A stretch of DNA of 64,000 nt. Origin: Pseudomonas protegens (GTDB lineage Bacteria > Pseudomonadota > Gammaproteobacteria > Pseudomonadales > Pseudomonadaceae). A program made the position numbers and the translations under genes. A model generated the notes under the pieces. It was given only the letters and a program-made list of their open reading frames with translations. It was not told the origin of the DNA and did no database searches. The DNA lies in assembly GCF_003363755.1 (NCBI RefSeq), contig NZ_CP031396.1, forward strand, positions 3,318,501 to 3,382,500, written 5' to 3'. Of this stretch, positions 27,191 through 35,700 are shown one piece after another. Each line of letters opens with the position of its first letter. Position 1 is the stretch's first letter.

Positions 27191-28684
27191 ATGACCGAAT
27201 TGATGCGTGACAATCAGGCCCAACCCGGCGCCACCGAGCAGGCCAGCGAATTCGCTTCGCTGCTGCTGCAGGAATTCAAACCCAAGACCGAGCGTGCTCG
27301 CGAAGCCGTGGAAACCGCCGTGCGGACCCTGGCCGAACAGGCCCTGGCGCAGACCGACCTGGTGTCCAACGACGCCATCAAGTCGATCGAGTCGATCATC
27401 GCCGCCATCGACGCCAAGCTCACCGCCCAGGTCAACCAGGTGATCCATCACCCGGAATTCCAGAAACTGGAAAGCGCCTGGCGTGGCTTGCACTACCTGG
27501 TCAACAACACCGAGAGCGACGAGCAGCTGAAGATCCGCGTGCTCAACATCTCCAAGCCGGAGCTGCACAAGACCCTGAAGAAATTCAAGGGCACGGCCTG
27601 GGACCAGAGCCCGCTGTTCAAGAAAATGTACGAAGAGGAATACGGCCAGTTCGGCGGCGAGCCTTACGGCTGCCTGGTGGGCGACTACTATTTCGACCAG
27701 TCGCCACCGGATGTCGAGCTCTTGGGCGAGCTGTCGAAAGTCTGCGCCGCCATGCACTCCCCGTTCATCGCCGCGGCTTCGCCGACCGTGATGGGCATGG
27801 GTTCGTGGCAGGAACTGTCCAACCCGCGCGATCTGACCAAGATCTTCACCACCCCGGAATACGCCGGCTGGCGTTCGCTGCGTGAATCGGAAGACTCGCG
27901 CTACATCGGCCTGACCATGCCGCGCTTCCTGGCGCGCCTGCCGTACGGCGCCAAGACCGACCCGGTGGAAGCCTTCGCCTTCGAAGAAAACACCGACGGC
28001 GCCGACAGCTCCAAGTACACCTGGGCCAACGCGGCCTACGCCATGGCGGTGAACATCAACCGTTCGTTCAAGCATTTCGGCTGGTGCTCGCGGATTCGCG
28101 GCGTGGAATCCGGTGGCGAGGTGGAAAACCTCCCGGCCCACACCTTCCCCACCGACGACGGTGGCGTGGACATGAAGTGCCCGACCGAGATCGCCATCTC
28201 CGACCGCCGTGAAGCGGAACTGGCGAAGAACGGCTTCATGCCGCTGCTGCACAAGAAGAACACCGACTTCGCTGCCTTCATCGGCGCCCAGTCGCTGCAG
28301 AAGCCCGCCGAGTACGACGACCCGGACGCCACCGCCAACGCCAACCTGGCCGCGCGCCTGCCGTACCTGTTCGCCACCTGCCGCTTCGCCCATTACCTGA
28401 AGTGCATCGTGCGCGACAAGATCGGCTCCTTCAAAGAGAAGGACGAGATGCAGCGCTGGCTGCAGGACTGGATCCTCAACTACGTCGACGGTGATCCGGC
28501 GCACTCCACCGAAACCACCAAGGCCCAGCACCCACTGGCCGCGGCGGAAGTGGTGGTCGAGGAAGTCGAAGGCAACCCGGGCTACTACAACTCGAAGTTC
28601 TTCCTGCGCCCGCACTACCAGCTCGAAGGGCTGACCGTGTCGTTGCGCCTGGTATCCAAACTGCCGTCCGCCAAGGGCGCCTGA
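27191..28684 (+). CDS. tssC: T6SS sheath large subunit TssC (VipB)
   Basis: The 497-aa protein is the main contractile-sheath subunit. Diagnostic segments include FQKLESAWRGLHYLV, FKKMYEEEYGQFGGEPYG, GMGSWQELSNPRDL, FLARLPYG and the C-terminal GYYNSKFFLRPHYQLEGL with the sheath handshake strand. The ATG at 27191 has an AGGA site. The frame extends back to 27137 inside tssB but that part is not conserved. Confidence 0.97.
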   Translation: MTELMRDNQAQPGATEQASEFASLLLQEFKPKTERAREAVETAVRTLAEQALAQTDLVSNDAIKSIESIIAAIDAKLTAQVNQVIHHPEFQKLESAWRGLHYLVNNTESDEQLKIRVLNISKPELHKTLKKFKGTAWDQSPLFKKMYEEEYGQFGGEPYGCLVGDYYFDQSPPDVELLGELSKVCAAMHSPFIAAASPTVMGMGSWQELSNPRDLTKIFTTPEYAGWRSLRESEDSRYIGLTMPRFLARLPYGAKTDPVEAFAFEENTDGADSSKYTWANAAYAMAVNINRSFKHFGWCSRIRGVESGGEVENLPAHTFPTDDGGVDMKCPTEIAISDRREAELAKNGFMPLLHKKNTDFAAFIGAQSLQKPAEYDDPDATANANLAARLPYLFATCRFAHYLKCIVRDKIGSFKEKDEMQRWLQDWILNYVDGDPAHSTETTKAQHPLAAAEVVVEEVEGNPGYYNSKFFLRPHYQLEGLTVSLRLVSKLPSAKGA

Positions 28685-28802
28685 CCCATAACCGACTCAA
28701 ACCTGTCGCCGTCGCCACAAGCCGCGCAAGGTCCCCAGGGCCTCGCGCAGCGGCGCCAGACGCTGAATCAACATCGTGGCAAGTGCCACACAGGGAGAAA
28801 AC

Positions 28803-29291
28803 ATGGCTGTTGATATTTTCATCAAGATCGGTGACATCAAGGGCGAGTCCATGGACAAAGCCCACAAAGACGAAATCGACGTGCTGAACTGGAGCTGGGG
28901 CATGTCCCAGTCCGGCAACATGCACGTGGGTGGCGGCGGCGGTGCGGGCAAGGTGAACATCCAGGACCTGTCGCTGACCAAGTACGTCGACAAGGCCTCG
29001 CCGAACCTGATGATGCATTGCTCCAGCGGCAAGCACATCGACAAGGTGCGCCTGACCGTGCGCAAGGCCGGCGGCGAAAGCCAGGTCGAGTACATGATCA
29101 TCGACCTGGAAGAAGTGCTGATCACCTCGCTGAGCACCGGCGGCTCGGGCAGCGATGACCGCCTGACCGAAAACATCACCCTGAACTTCGCTCAGGTGAT
29201 GGTCGAGTACCAGCCGCAGAAAGCCGACGGTACCAAGGACGGCGGCCCGATCAAGTACGGCTGGAACATCCGCTCGAACACCAAGCGCTGA
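28803..29291 (+). CDS. hcp: T6SS tube protein Hcp (Hcp1 type)
   Basis: The 162-aa protein forms hexameric rings stacked into the inner tube and also serves as a chaperone for small effectors. The sequence MAVDIFIKIGDIKGESMDK, then WSWGMSQSGNMHVGGGGGAG and VEYMIIDLEEVLITSLSTGG, is the Hcp1 type. A strong AGGGAG site lies 6 nt upstream of the ATG at 28803. It is set apart by gaps of 118 nt before and about 170 nt after, and hairpins follow it, consistent with higher expression than its neighbours. Confidence 0.97.
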   Translation: MAVDIFIKIGDIKGESMDKAHKDEIDVLNWSWGMSQSGNMHVGGGGGAGKVNIQDLSLTKYVDKASPNLMMHCSSGKHIDKVRLTVRKAGGESQVEYMIIDLEEVLITSLSTGGSGSDDRLTENITLNFAQVMVEYQPQKADGTKDGGPIKYGWNIRSNTKR

Positions 29292-29323
29292 TCCGCTGCG
29301 GTCGCGCCGCGGCGGCGAAAGAT

Positions 29324-29371
29324 CCGGGCCATGCTGCATGCTTGGCCCGGGTTGCGAGGACGTTGTCCTCG
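29324..29371 (+). terminator. two tandem hairpins after hcp
   Basis: CCGGGCCA (29324-29331) pairs perfectly with TGGCCCGG (29343-29350), and CGAGGAC (29355-29361) pairs with GTCCTCG (29365-29371). Neither has a U-tract, so they may stabilise or process the hcp transcript, or act as a partial terminator, rather than end the operon. Confidence 0.45.
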
Positions 29372-29372
29372 T

Positions 29373-29399
29373 TCGCAGCCTGCGGCAGCGGCTACAGGG
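29373..29399 (+). repeat. REP element copy between hcp and tssE
   Basis: This 27-nt copy is identical in sequence to the arm at 35623-35649 and the reverse complement of 35528-35554, the same REP family that recurs near 50363. It begins TCGCAGCCTGCGG. It occupies the position held by tagJ in the P. aeruginosa HSI-I cluster. Confidence 0.8.
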
Positions 29400-29462
29400 G
29401 TGTGCGCCTGTGCCCCTTTTCGTGACGTCATGCCTGCGCAATCCGATCCTGGAGCGAACCCT

Positions 29463-29978
29463 TTGGTAACCGACATCGCCGCCCGCGATCGCTTGCAACC
29501 CTCTTTGCTGGATCGTCTGACCGACGATGAACCCGGCAACCTGAAAGAAAGCCCGGACAAGCGCGTGCTGTCCCTGAGCCAGCTCAAGGCCTCGGTACTG
29601 CGCGACCTGGCATGGCTGCTCAACACCACTTCCCTGCTGGAAGCCGATGCCACCCTGCACACCCCCGCCGGTACGTCGGTGGTCAACTACGGCTTGCCGG
29701 CCCTGGCCGGGTACAGCGCGTCGAGCATCGATATTCCGGCCCTGGAAAGCCTGATCCACCAGGCCATCGCCACCTTTGAACCACGCATCCTGCGCAGCAC
29801 CTTGCGGGTTCGTGCGCGCACCGCGCCCGGCGAGATGAACCACAACGCCCTGAGCTTCGAGATCGAGGGCGATCTGTGGGCCCAGCCGATGCCCCTGCGC
29901 CTGCTGCTGCAAACCGACATGGACCTGGAATCCGGGCATGTCCGGGTGGTGCAAGCCGACTCCCGGAGGCGCTCATGA
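29463..29978 (+). CDS. tssE: T6SS baseplate protein TssE
   Basis: Gp25-like baseplate wedge protein. The sequence has the conserved [16 protein letters not shown] near its N-terminus, [20 protein letters not shown] and [17 protein letters not shown] in the centre, and the gp25 domain to the end. The TTG at 29463 is chosen because GGAG (29451-29454) lies 8 nt upstream and the resulting length fits the family. The ATG at 29430 in the same frame has no visible Shine-Dalgarno but cannot be excluded. The stop overlaps the tssF start (ATGA). Confidence 0.88.
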   Translation: MVTDIAARDRLQPSLLDRLTDDEPGNLKESPDKRVLSLSQLKASVLRDLAWLLNTTSLLEADATLHTPAGTSVVNYGLPALAGYSASSIDIPALESLIHQAIATFEPRILRSTLRVRARTAPGEMNHNALSFEIEGDLWAQPMPLRLLLQTDMDLESGHVRVVQADSRRRS

Positions 29979-31834
29979 ATCCGCGCCTGTTGGAGCTGTA
30001 CAACCAGGAACTGCACCACGTGCGCGAAAGCGCCGCGGAGTTCGCCAAGGAATACCCGAAGATCGCCAGCCGCCTGACCCTGTCGGGCATGGACTGCGCC
30101 GACCCCTATGTCGAGCGCCTGCTGGAAGGCTTCGCCTATCTGACCGCCCGGGTGCAGTTGAAGCTCGATGCCGAGTACCCGACCTTCACCCACAACCTAC
30201 TGGAGATCGCCTACCCGCACTACCTGGCGCCGACCCCGTCGATGACCGTGGTGCAGTTGCAGGCCGATCCCGATGAAGGCTCCCTGAGCAGCGGCTTCAC
30301 CCTGGAGCGCGACACCAGCCTGCGGGCCGCCCTGAGCCGCGACACCCAGACCTGCTGCGAGTACCGCACCGCCCACGCGGTGACGCTGTGGCCGCTGCAA
30401 GTCAGCCAGGCCGAATACTTCGGCAACCCGGCAGCGGTGCTCGGACGCCTGGCCGCCAACGAGCCCAAGGCCAAGGCCGGGCTGCGCCTGACCCTGCGCA
30501 CCGGCGCCGAACTGCCGTTCAACAGCCTGGCCCTGGAGCAGTTGCCGCTGTACCTGAATGGCAACGACGAGCTGCCGTTCCGTCTCTACGAACAGTTGCT
30601 GGGCAACGCCTGTGCGGTGTTCGCCCGGGCTCCGGGCAGCGACTGGGTCGAGCGCCTGCCACTGGACGCCCTGCGCTCCCGTGGCTTCGACGACCGTGAC
30701 GCGGCCCTGCCGGTGGTGCCCCAGGCCTTCCAGGGTTATCGCCTGCTGCAGGAATACTTCGCCCTGCCCAACCGCTTCCTGTTCGTCGAATTCGCCCAGC
30801 TGGGCCGTGCGGTACAACGCTGCGCCGGCCAGGAGCTGGAGCTGATCGTACTCTTCGAGCGCTTCGACCAGAGCCTGGAAGGCAGCGTCGGCACCGCCCA
30901 GTTCGTGCCCTTCTGCACCCCGGCGATCAACCTGTTTCCCAAGCGCCTGGACCGCATCCACCTGTCCGACCGGGTCAACGAGCACCATGTGATCGCCGAC
31001 CGCACCCGGCCCATGGATTTCGAAGTGCACTCGCTGACCGCCATCAGTGGCCACGGCACCGGGCCGGAGCAGCCATTCCTGCCGTTCTACGCGGTGCGCG
31101 ACCCGTCCCGCTACGGCCGCGACCAGGCTTACTACATCGTCCGCCGCGAACCCCGGGTGCTGTCCAGCGACCAGCGCCGCAACGGCCCGCGCTCCACTTA
31201 CATCGGCAGCGAATCCTTCGTCAGCCTGGTGGACAGCCAGCAGGCGCCCTACCGCCATGACTTGCGCCAGCTCGGGGTCAGCGCCCTGTGCACCAACCGC
31301 GACCTGCCGCTGTTCATGAACACCGGCAACGCCAAGACCGACTTCACCCTGGCCGACAGCGCCCCGGTGCAGGCCATCCGCTGCCTGGCCGGCCCCAGCC
31401 GACCACGCCCCAGCCACGCCCATGACGGCAAGGCCTGGCGCCTGATCAGCCAGCTGTCGCTGAACTACCTGTCCCTGAGCGAACAGGGCCAGGGCGCAGC
31501 GGCCCTGCGCGAGCTGTTGCGGCTGTACGGCGACAGCAACGACGCGGCCCTGCAATTGCAGATCGAGGGCCTGCGGGAAGTCAGCAGCAAGGCGGTGACC
31601 CGGCGCCTGCCGATGCCCGGGCCGATCGTCTTCGGCCGGGGCCTGGAGATCACCCTGCAATTCGACGAAAACGCGTTTCGCGGCACCGGGGTGTTCCTGC
31701 TCGGCGCGGTCTTCGAGCGCTTCCTGGCACGTTACGTGTCGATCAACAGTTTTACCGAGACGGTGATCCGTACCACCGAACGCGGCGAGATCATGCGATG
31801 GAAAGCCAAGCCCGGACGTCGTCCGACTCTTTGA
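29975..31834 (+). CDS. tssF: T6SS baseplate protein TssF
   Basis: The 619-aa wedge subunit begins [20 protein letters not shown], the family opening, with GGAGG 6 nt upstream. Further signatures are [31 protein letters not shown] and the C-terminal [18 protein letters not shown]. It overlaps tssE by 4 nt and tssG by 37 nt. Confidence 0.97.
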   Translation: MNPRLLELYNQELHHVRESAAEFAKEYPKIASRLTLSGMDCADPYVERLLEGFAYLTARVQLKLDAEYPTFTHNLLEIAYPHYLAPTPSMTVVQLQADPDEGSLSSGFTLERDTSLRAALSRDTQTCCEYRTAHAVTLWPLQVSQAEYFGNPAAVLGRLAANEPKAKAGLRLTLRTGAELPFNSLALEQLPLYLNGNDELPFRLYEQLLGNACAVFARAPGSDWVERLPLDALRSRGFDDRDAALPVVPQAFQGYRLLQEYFALPNRFLFVEFAQLGRAVQRCAGQELELIVLFERFDQSLEGSVGTAQFVPFCTPAINLFPKRLDRIHLSDRVNEHHVIADRTRPMDFEVHSLTAISGHGTGPEQPFLPFYAVRDPSRYGRDQAYYIVRREPRVLSSDQRRNGPRSTYIGSESFVSLVDSQQAPYRHDLRQLGVSALCTNRDLPLFMNTGNAKTDFTLADSAPVQAIRCLAGPSRPRPSHAHDGKAWRLISQLSLNYLSLSEQGQGAAALRELLRLYGDSNDAALQLQIEGLREVSSKAVTRRLPMPGPIVFGRGLEITLQFDENAFRGTGVFLLGAVFERFLARYVSINSFTETVIRTTERGEIMRWKAKPGRRPTL

Positions 31835-32850
31835 ATACGCTGACGGCGATGCACGCCGAGCCCTGGGAGTACGACTTCTTCCAGGCCCTGCGGCGTATCG
31901 AATGCCTGTCGCCGCAACTGCCGCGCTTCGGTCACTCCCTGCGCCTGGCGGACGATCCGCTGCGCCTGGGCCAGCAGGCCGATTGCACCTTCGCGCCCTC
32001 GACCCTGGCTTCGGTCACCCCGGGCAGCGACGGCGCGGCCACGCGCCTGGAGCAGTTCTTCTTCGGCCTGGGCGGCCCCAACGGCCCCCTGCCGCTGCAC
32101 GTCACCGAGTACGTGCGCGAACGCCAGCGCAACAACGCCGACAGCACCAGCAAGCGCTTTCTCGATGTGTTCCACCATCGCCTGCTGAGCCTGTTCTACC
32201 GCGCCTGGGCCGAAGCCCGGCCGACGGTGAGCCACGACCGCCCGGACGACGACTACTGGTCCGCGCGCCTGGCGGCCCTGAGTGGCCGGGGCATGCCCAG
32301 CCTGCTCAAGCAGGGGTTGATTCCCGACACCGCCAAGCTGCACTACAGCGGCCACCTGGCGGCCCAGACCCGCTACCCGGACGGCCTGCGCGCCATCATC
32401 GGCGAGTACTTCGGCCTGCCGGTGGCGATCGAGGAATACGTCGGCCAGTGGCTGGAGTTGCCCGAGCGCAGCCGGGTCGGGGTGCAGTCCCATCAGCTGG
32501 GGGTGGACTTCTGCCTGGGCAGCCACGTCTGGGACCGCCAGCACAAATTCCGCATTCGCCTGGGTCCGCTGAAGTTGGAGGACTACCAAGGGATGCTGCC
32601 CGACGGCCAGCCGTTCAAGGAACTGGTGGCCTGGGTCGCCGAATACCTGGGCTTCGAGCTGGACTGGGACCTGAACCTGGTCCTGCTCAAGGACGAAGTG
32701 CCCAGGCTGCAACTCAACGGCCGCCAGCGCCTGGGTTTCAACACCTGGCTCGGTCAACCCGGCAGTGATGCCAAGGATCTCATACTGGCCCGGCACTACG
32801 CCGACCTGGCCACTACCTCACGTACACCAAGGAGCACAGAGCATGGGTGA
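31798..32850 (+). CDS. tssG: T6SS baseplate protein TssG
   Basis: The 350-aa protein partners with TssF in the baseplate wedge. The sequence AEPWEYDFFQALRRIECL, FGHSLRLADDPLRLGQQ, FFGLGGPNGPLPLHVTEYV and FHHRLLSLFYRAWAEARP is diagnostic. Its start lies inside the tssF 3' end and its stop overlaps the clpV start by 8 nt. Confidence 0.96.
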   Translation: MESQARTSSDSLNTLTAMHAEPWEYDFFQALRRIECLSPQLPRFGHSLRLADDPLRLGQQADCTFAPSTLASVTPGSDGAATRLEQFFFGLGGPNGPLPLHVTEYVRERQRNNADSTSKRFLDVFHHRLLSLFYRAWAEARPTVSHDRPDDDYWSARLAALSGRGMPSLLKQGLIPDTAKLHYSGHLAAQTRYPDGLRAIIGEYFGLPVAIEEYVGQWLELPERSRVGVQSHQLGVDFCLGSHVWDRQHKFRIRLGPLKLEDYQGMLPDGQPFKELVAWVAEYLGFELDWDLNLVLLKDEVPRLQLNGRQRLGFNTWLGQPGSDAKDLILARHYADLATTSRTPRSTEHG

Positions 32851-35518
32851 AATCAGTCGCGCGGCGCTGTTCGGCAAACTCAACAGCGTTGCCTACAAAG
32901 CCATCGAAGCCGCCACGGTCTTCTGCAAGTTGCGGGGCAATCCCTATGTGGAACTGGCCCACTGGCTGCACCAGTTGCTGCAACTTACGGACTCGGACCT
33001 GCACCGCATCATCCGCCAGTTCAACCTGGAGCCGGCGCGCCTGGCCAAGGACCTGACCGAAGCCCTGGATCGCCTGCCCCGGGGCTCGACCTCGATCACC
33101 GACCTGTCGTCCCACGTCGAGGAAGCGGTGGAACGCGGCTGGGTCTACGGCAGCCTGATGTTCGGCGAAAGCCAGGTGCGCACCGGCTACCTGGTGATCG
33201 GCATCCTCAAGACGCCGAGCCTGCGCCACGCGCTGCTGGGGCTGTCCCGGGAGTTCGACAAGATCAAGATCGAGGCCCTGTGCGAGCGTTTTGACGAGTA
33301 CATCGGCGACTCGCCGGAAAACGCCCTGAGCGCCAGCGACGGTTTCACTGCCGGCGCGGTGCCGGGCGAAGCCAGCGGCGCCATGGCCCCCAGCGCCCTG
33401 GGCAAGCAGGAAGCCCTCAAGCGCTTCACCGTCGACCTCACCGAGCAGGCCCGTAGCGGCAAGCTCGACCCCATCGTCGGCCGTGACGAAGAGATTCGCC
33501 AACTGGTGGACATCCTCATGCGCCGCCGCCAGAACAACCCGATCCTCACCGGCGAAGCCGGGGTCGGCAAGACCGCGGTGGTGGAAGGTTTCGCCCTGCG
33601 CATCGTCGCCGGCGACGTGCCGCCCGCGCTCAAGGATGTCGAACTGCGCAGCCTCGACGTCGGCCTGCTGCAGGCCGGTGCCAGCATGAAGGGCGAGTTC
33701 GAACAGCGCCTGCGCCAGGTCATCGAAGACGTCCAGGCTTCGCCCAAGCCGATCATCCTGTTCATCGACGAAGCCCACACCCTGGTGGGCGCCGGTGGCG
33801 CCGCCGGCACCGGCGATGCGGCCAACCTGCTCAAACCCGCCCTGGCCCGCGGCACCCTGCGTACCGTGGCCGCCACCACCTGGGCCGAGTACAAGAAGCA
33901 CATCGAGAAAGACCCGGCCCTGACCCGGCGCTTCCAGGTGGTGCAAGTGGCCGAGCCGTCGGAAGACAAGGCGCTGCTGATGATGCGCGGCGTGGCCTCG
34001 ACCATGGAGCAGCACCATCAGGTGCAGATCCTCGACGAAGCCCTGGAAGCCTCGGTCAAACTGTCCCATCGCTACATTCCGGCGCGCCAGTTGCCAGACA
34101 AATCCGTCAGCCTGCTGGACACCGCCTGCGCCCGCGTCGCCATCAGCCTGCACGCGGTGCCGGCCGAGGTGGACGACAGCCGCCGGCGCATCGAGGCCCT
34201 GGAAACCGAACTACAGATCATCGCCCGGGAACAGGCGATCGGCGTGGCCATCGGCAACCGTCAGGTCAACAGCGAAAACCTCCTGGCTGCCGAGCGCGAG
34301 CGCCTGGCCGAACTGGAAAGCCGCTGGGCGCAAGAGAAGACCCTGGTGGACGAACTGCTGGCGACCCGCGCCCAACTGCGGGAAAACGTCGGCCTGGTGG
34401 ACAGCGACGTTGGCGACGCAAGCCACGGCCTGCGGGAAAAGCTGCTGGACCTGCAACAGCGCCTGACGGCCCTGCAAGGCGAAACCCCGTTGATTCTGCC
34501 GACCGTGGATTACCAGGCGGTGGCCTCGGTGGTCGCCGACTGGACCGGGATTCCCGTGGGCCGCATGGCCCGCAACGAGCTGGAAACCGTGCTCAACCTC
34601 GACCAGCACTTGAAGAAACGCATCATCGGCCAGGACCACGCCCTGCAGATGATCGCCAAGCGCATCCAGACCTCCCGCGCCGGCCTCGACAACCCCAACA
34701 AGCCGATTGGCGTATTCATGCTGGCGGGCACCTCCGGGGTGGGCAAGACCGAAACCGCCCTGGCCCTGGCCGAAGCCATGTACGGCGGTGAGCAGAACGT
34801 CATCACCATCAACATGAGCGAGTTCCAGGAAGCCCACACCGTGTCCACCCTCAAGGGCGCCCCGCCGGGCTATGTCGGCTACGGCGAAGGCGGCGTGCTC
34901 ACCGAAGCGGTGCGGCGCAAGCCGTACAGCGTGGTGCTGCTGGACGAAGTGGAAAAGGCCCACCCGGATGTGCACGAGATCTTCTTCCAGGTGTTCGACA
35001 AAGGCGTCATGGAAGACGGCGAAGGCCGCATGATCGACTTCAAGAACACCCTGATCCTGCTCACCACCAACGCCGGCACCGAGCTGATCGCCAACGTCTG
35101 CAAGAACCCGCAGACCCTGCCCGAGCCGGAAGAGATCGCCAAGGCCCTGCGCCAGCCATTGCTGGAGATATTCCCGCCGGCGCTGCTGGGGCGCCTGGTG
35201 ACCATCCCCTACTACCCGCTGAGCGACGACATGCTCAAGGCGATCACCCGCCTGCAACTGGGACGGATCAAGAAGCGCGTGGAAAGCACCCACAAGGTGG
35301 ATTTCGATTTCGACGACGAGGTCATCGACCTGATCGTTTCCCGTTGCACCGAGACCGAGAGTGGTGGCCGCATGATCGACGCCATCCTCACCAACAGCCT
35401 GCTGCCGGACATGAGCCGCGAGTTCCTCACCCGCATGCTCGAAGGCCGCGCGCTGGCCGGGGTGCGCATTCGCCAGCGGGACAACGAATTGCACTACGAC
35501 TTCAGCGAGCCGGCCTGA
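32843..35518 (+). CDS. clpV: T6SS sheath-recycling AAA+ ATPase ClpV (TssH)
   Basis: Hexameric unfoldase that disassembles contracted sheath. The 891-aa protein has a Clp N-terminal domain (about residues 1-150) and a first AAA module with Walker A GEAGVGKT (237-244) and Walker B ILFIDEAHTLVGAGG. A coiled middle domain follows, then a second AAA module with Walker A GTSGVGKT (629-636) and VVLLDEVEKAHPDV. The ATG at 32843 has AAGGAG 10 nt upstream. Confidence 0.97.
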   Translation: MGEISRAALFGKLNSVAYKAIEAATVFCKLRGNPYVELAHWLHQLLQLTDSDLHRIIRQFNLEPARLAKDLTEALDRLPRGSTSITDLSSHVEEAVERGWVYGSLMFGESQVRTGYLVIGILKTPSLRHALLGLSREFDKIKIEALCERFDEYIGDSPENALSASDGFTAGAVPGEASGAMAPSALGKQEALKRFTVDLTEQARSGKLDPIVGRDEEIRQLVDILMRRRQNNPILTGEAGVGKTAVVEGFALRIVAGDVPPALKDVELRSLDVGLLQAGASMKGEFEQRLRQVIEDVQASPKPIILFIDEAHTLVGAGGAAGTGDAANLLKPALARGTLRTVAATTWAEYKKHIEKDPALTRRFQVVQVAEPSEDKALLMMRGVASTMEQHHQVQILDEALEASVKLSHRYIPARQLPDKSVSLLDTACARVAISLHAVPAEVDDSRRRIEALETELQIIAREQAIGVAIGNRQVNSENLLAAERERLAELESRWAQEKTLVDELLATRAQLRENVGLVDSDVGDASHGLREKLLDLQQRLTALQGETPLILPTVDYQAVASVVADWTGIPVGRMARNELETVLNLDQHLKKRIIGQDHALQMIAKRIQTSRAGLDNPNKPIGVFMLAGTSGVGKTETALALAEAMYGGEQNVITINMSEFQEAHTVSTLKGAPPGYVGYGEGGVLTEAVRRKPYSVVLLDEVEKAHPDVHEIFFQVFDKGVMEDGEGRMIDFKNTLILLTTNAGTELIANVCKNPQTLPEPEEIAKALRQPLLEIFPPALLGRLVTIPYYPLSDDMLKAITRLQLGRIKKRVESTHKVDFDFDDEVIDLIVSRCTETESGGRMIDAILTNSLLPDMSREFLTRMLEGRALAGVRIRQRDNELHYDFSEPA

Positions 35519-35527
35519 GCCCGGGTT

Positions 35528-35649
35528 CCCTGTAGCCGCTGCCGCAGGCTGCGAACGAGCTGGGCGGCACTGCGCCGCAGCGGTCGCGCCCTTGAGGGCC
35601 AGAGAAGGCCCTTCGGGCCTTGTCGCAGCCTGCGGCAGCGGCTACAGGG
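35528..35649. repeat. REP inverted pair (REPIN-like) between clpV and vgrG
   Basis: Two 27-nt arms, 35528-35554 and 35623-35649, are perfect reverse complements separated by 68 nt. The spacer contains a further hairpin, AAGGCCC-TTC-GGGCCTT (35605-35621). The same 27-mer occurs at 29373-29399. It could form a 122-nt cruciform or mRNA hairpin that partly insulates vgrG from the upstream operon. Confidence 0.85.
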
Positions 35650-35700
35650 AGCGCGCCGGACGCAGTGTTCAGGCACACCACGCATTCAACGAGACTGACG

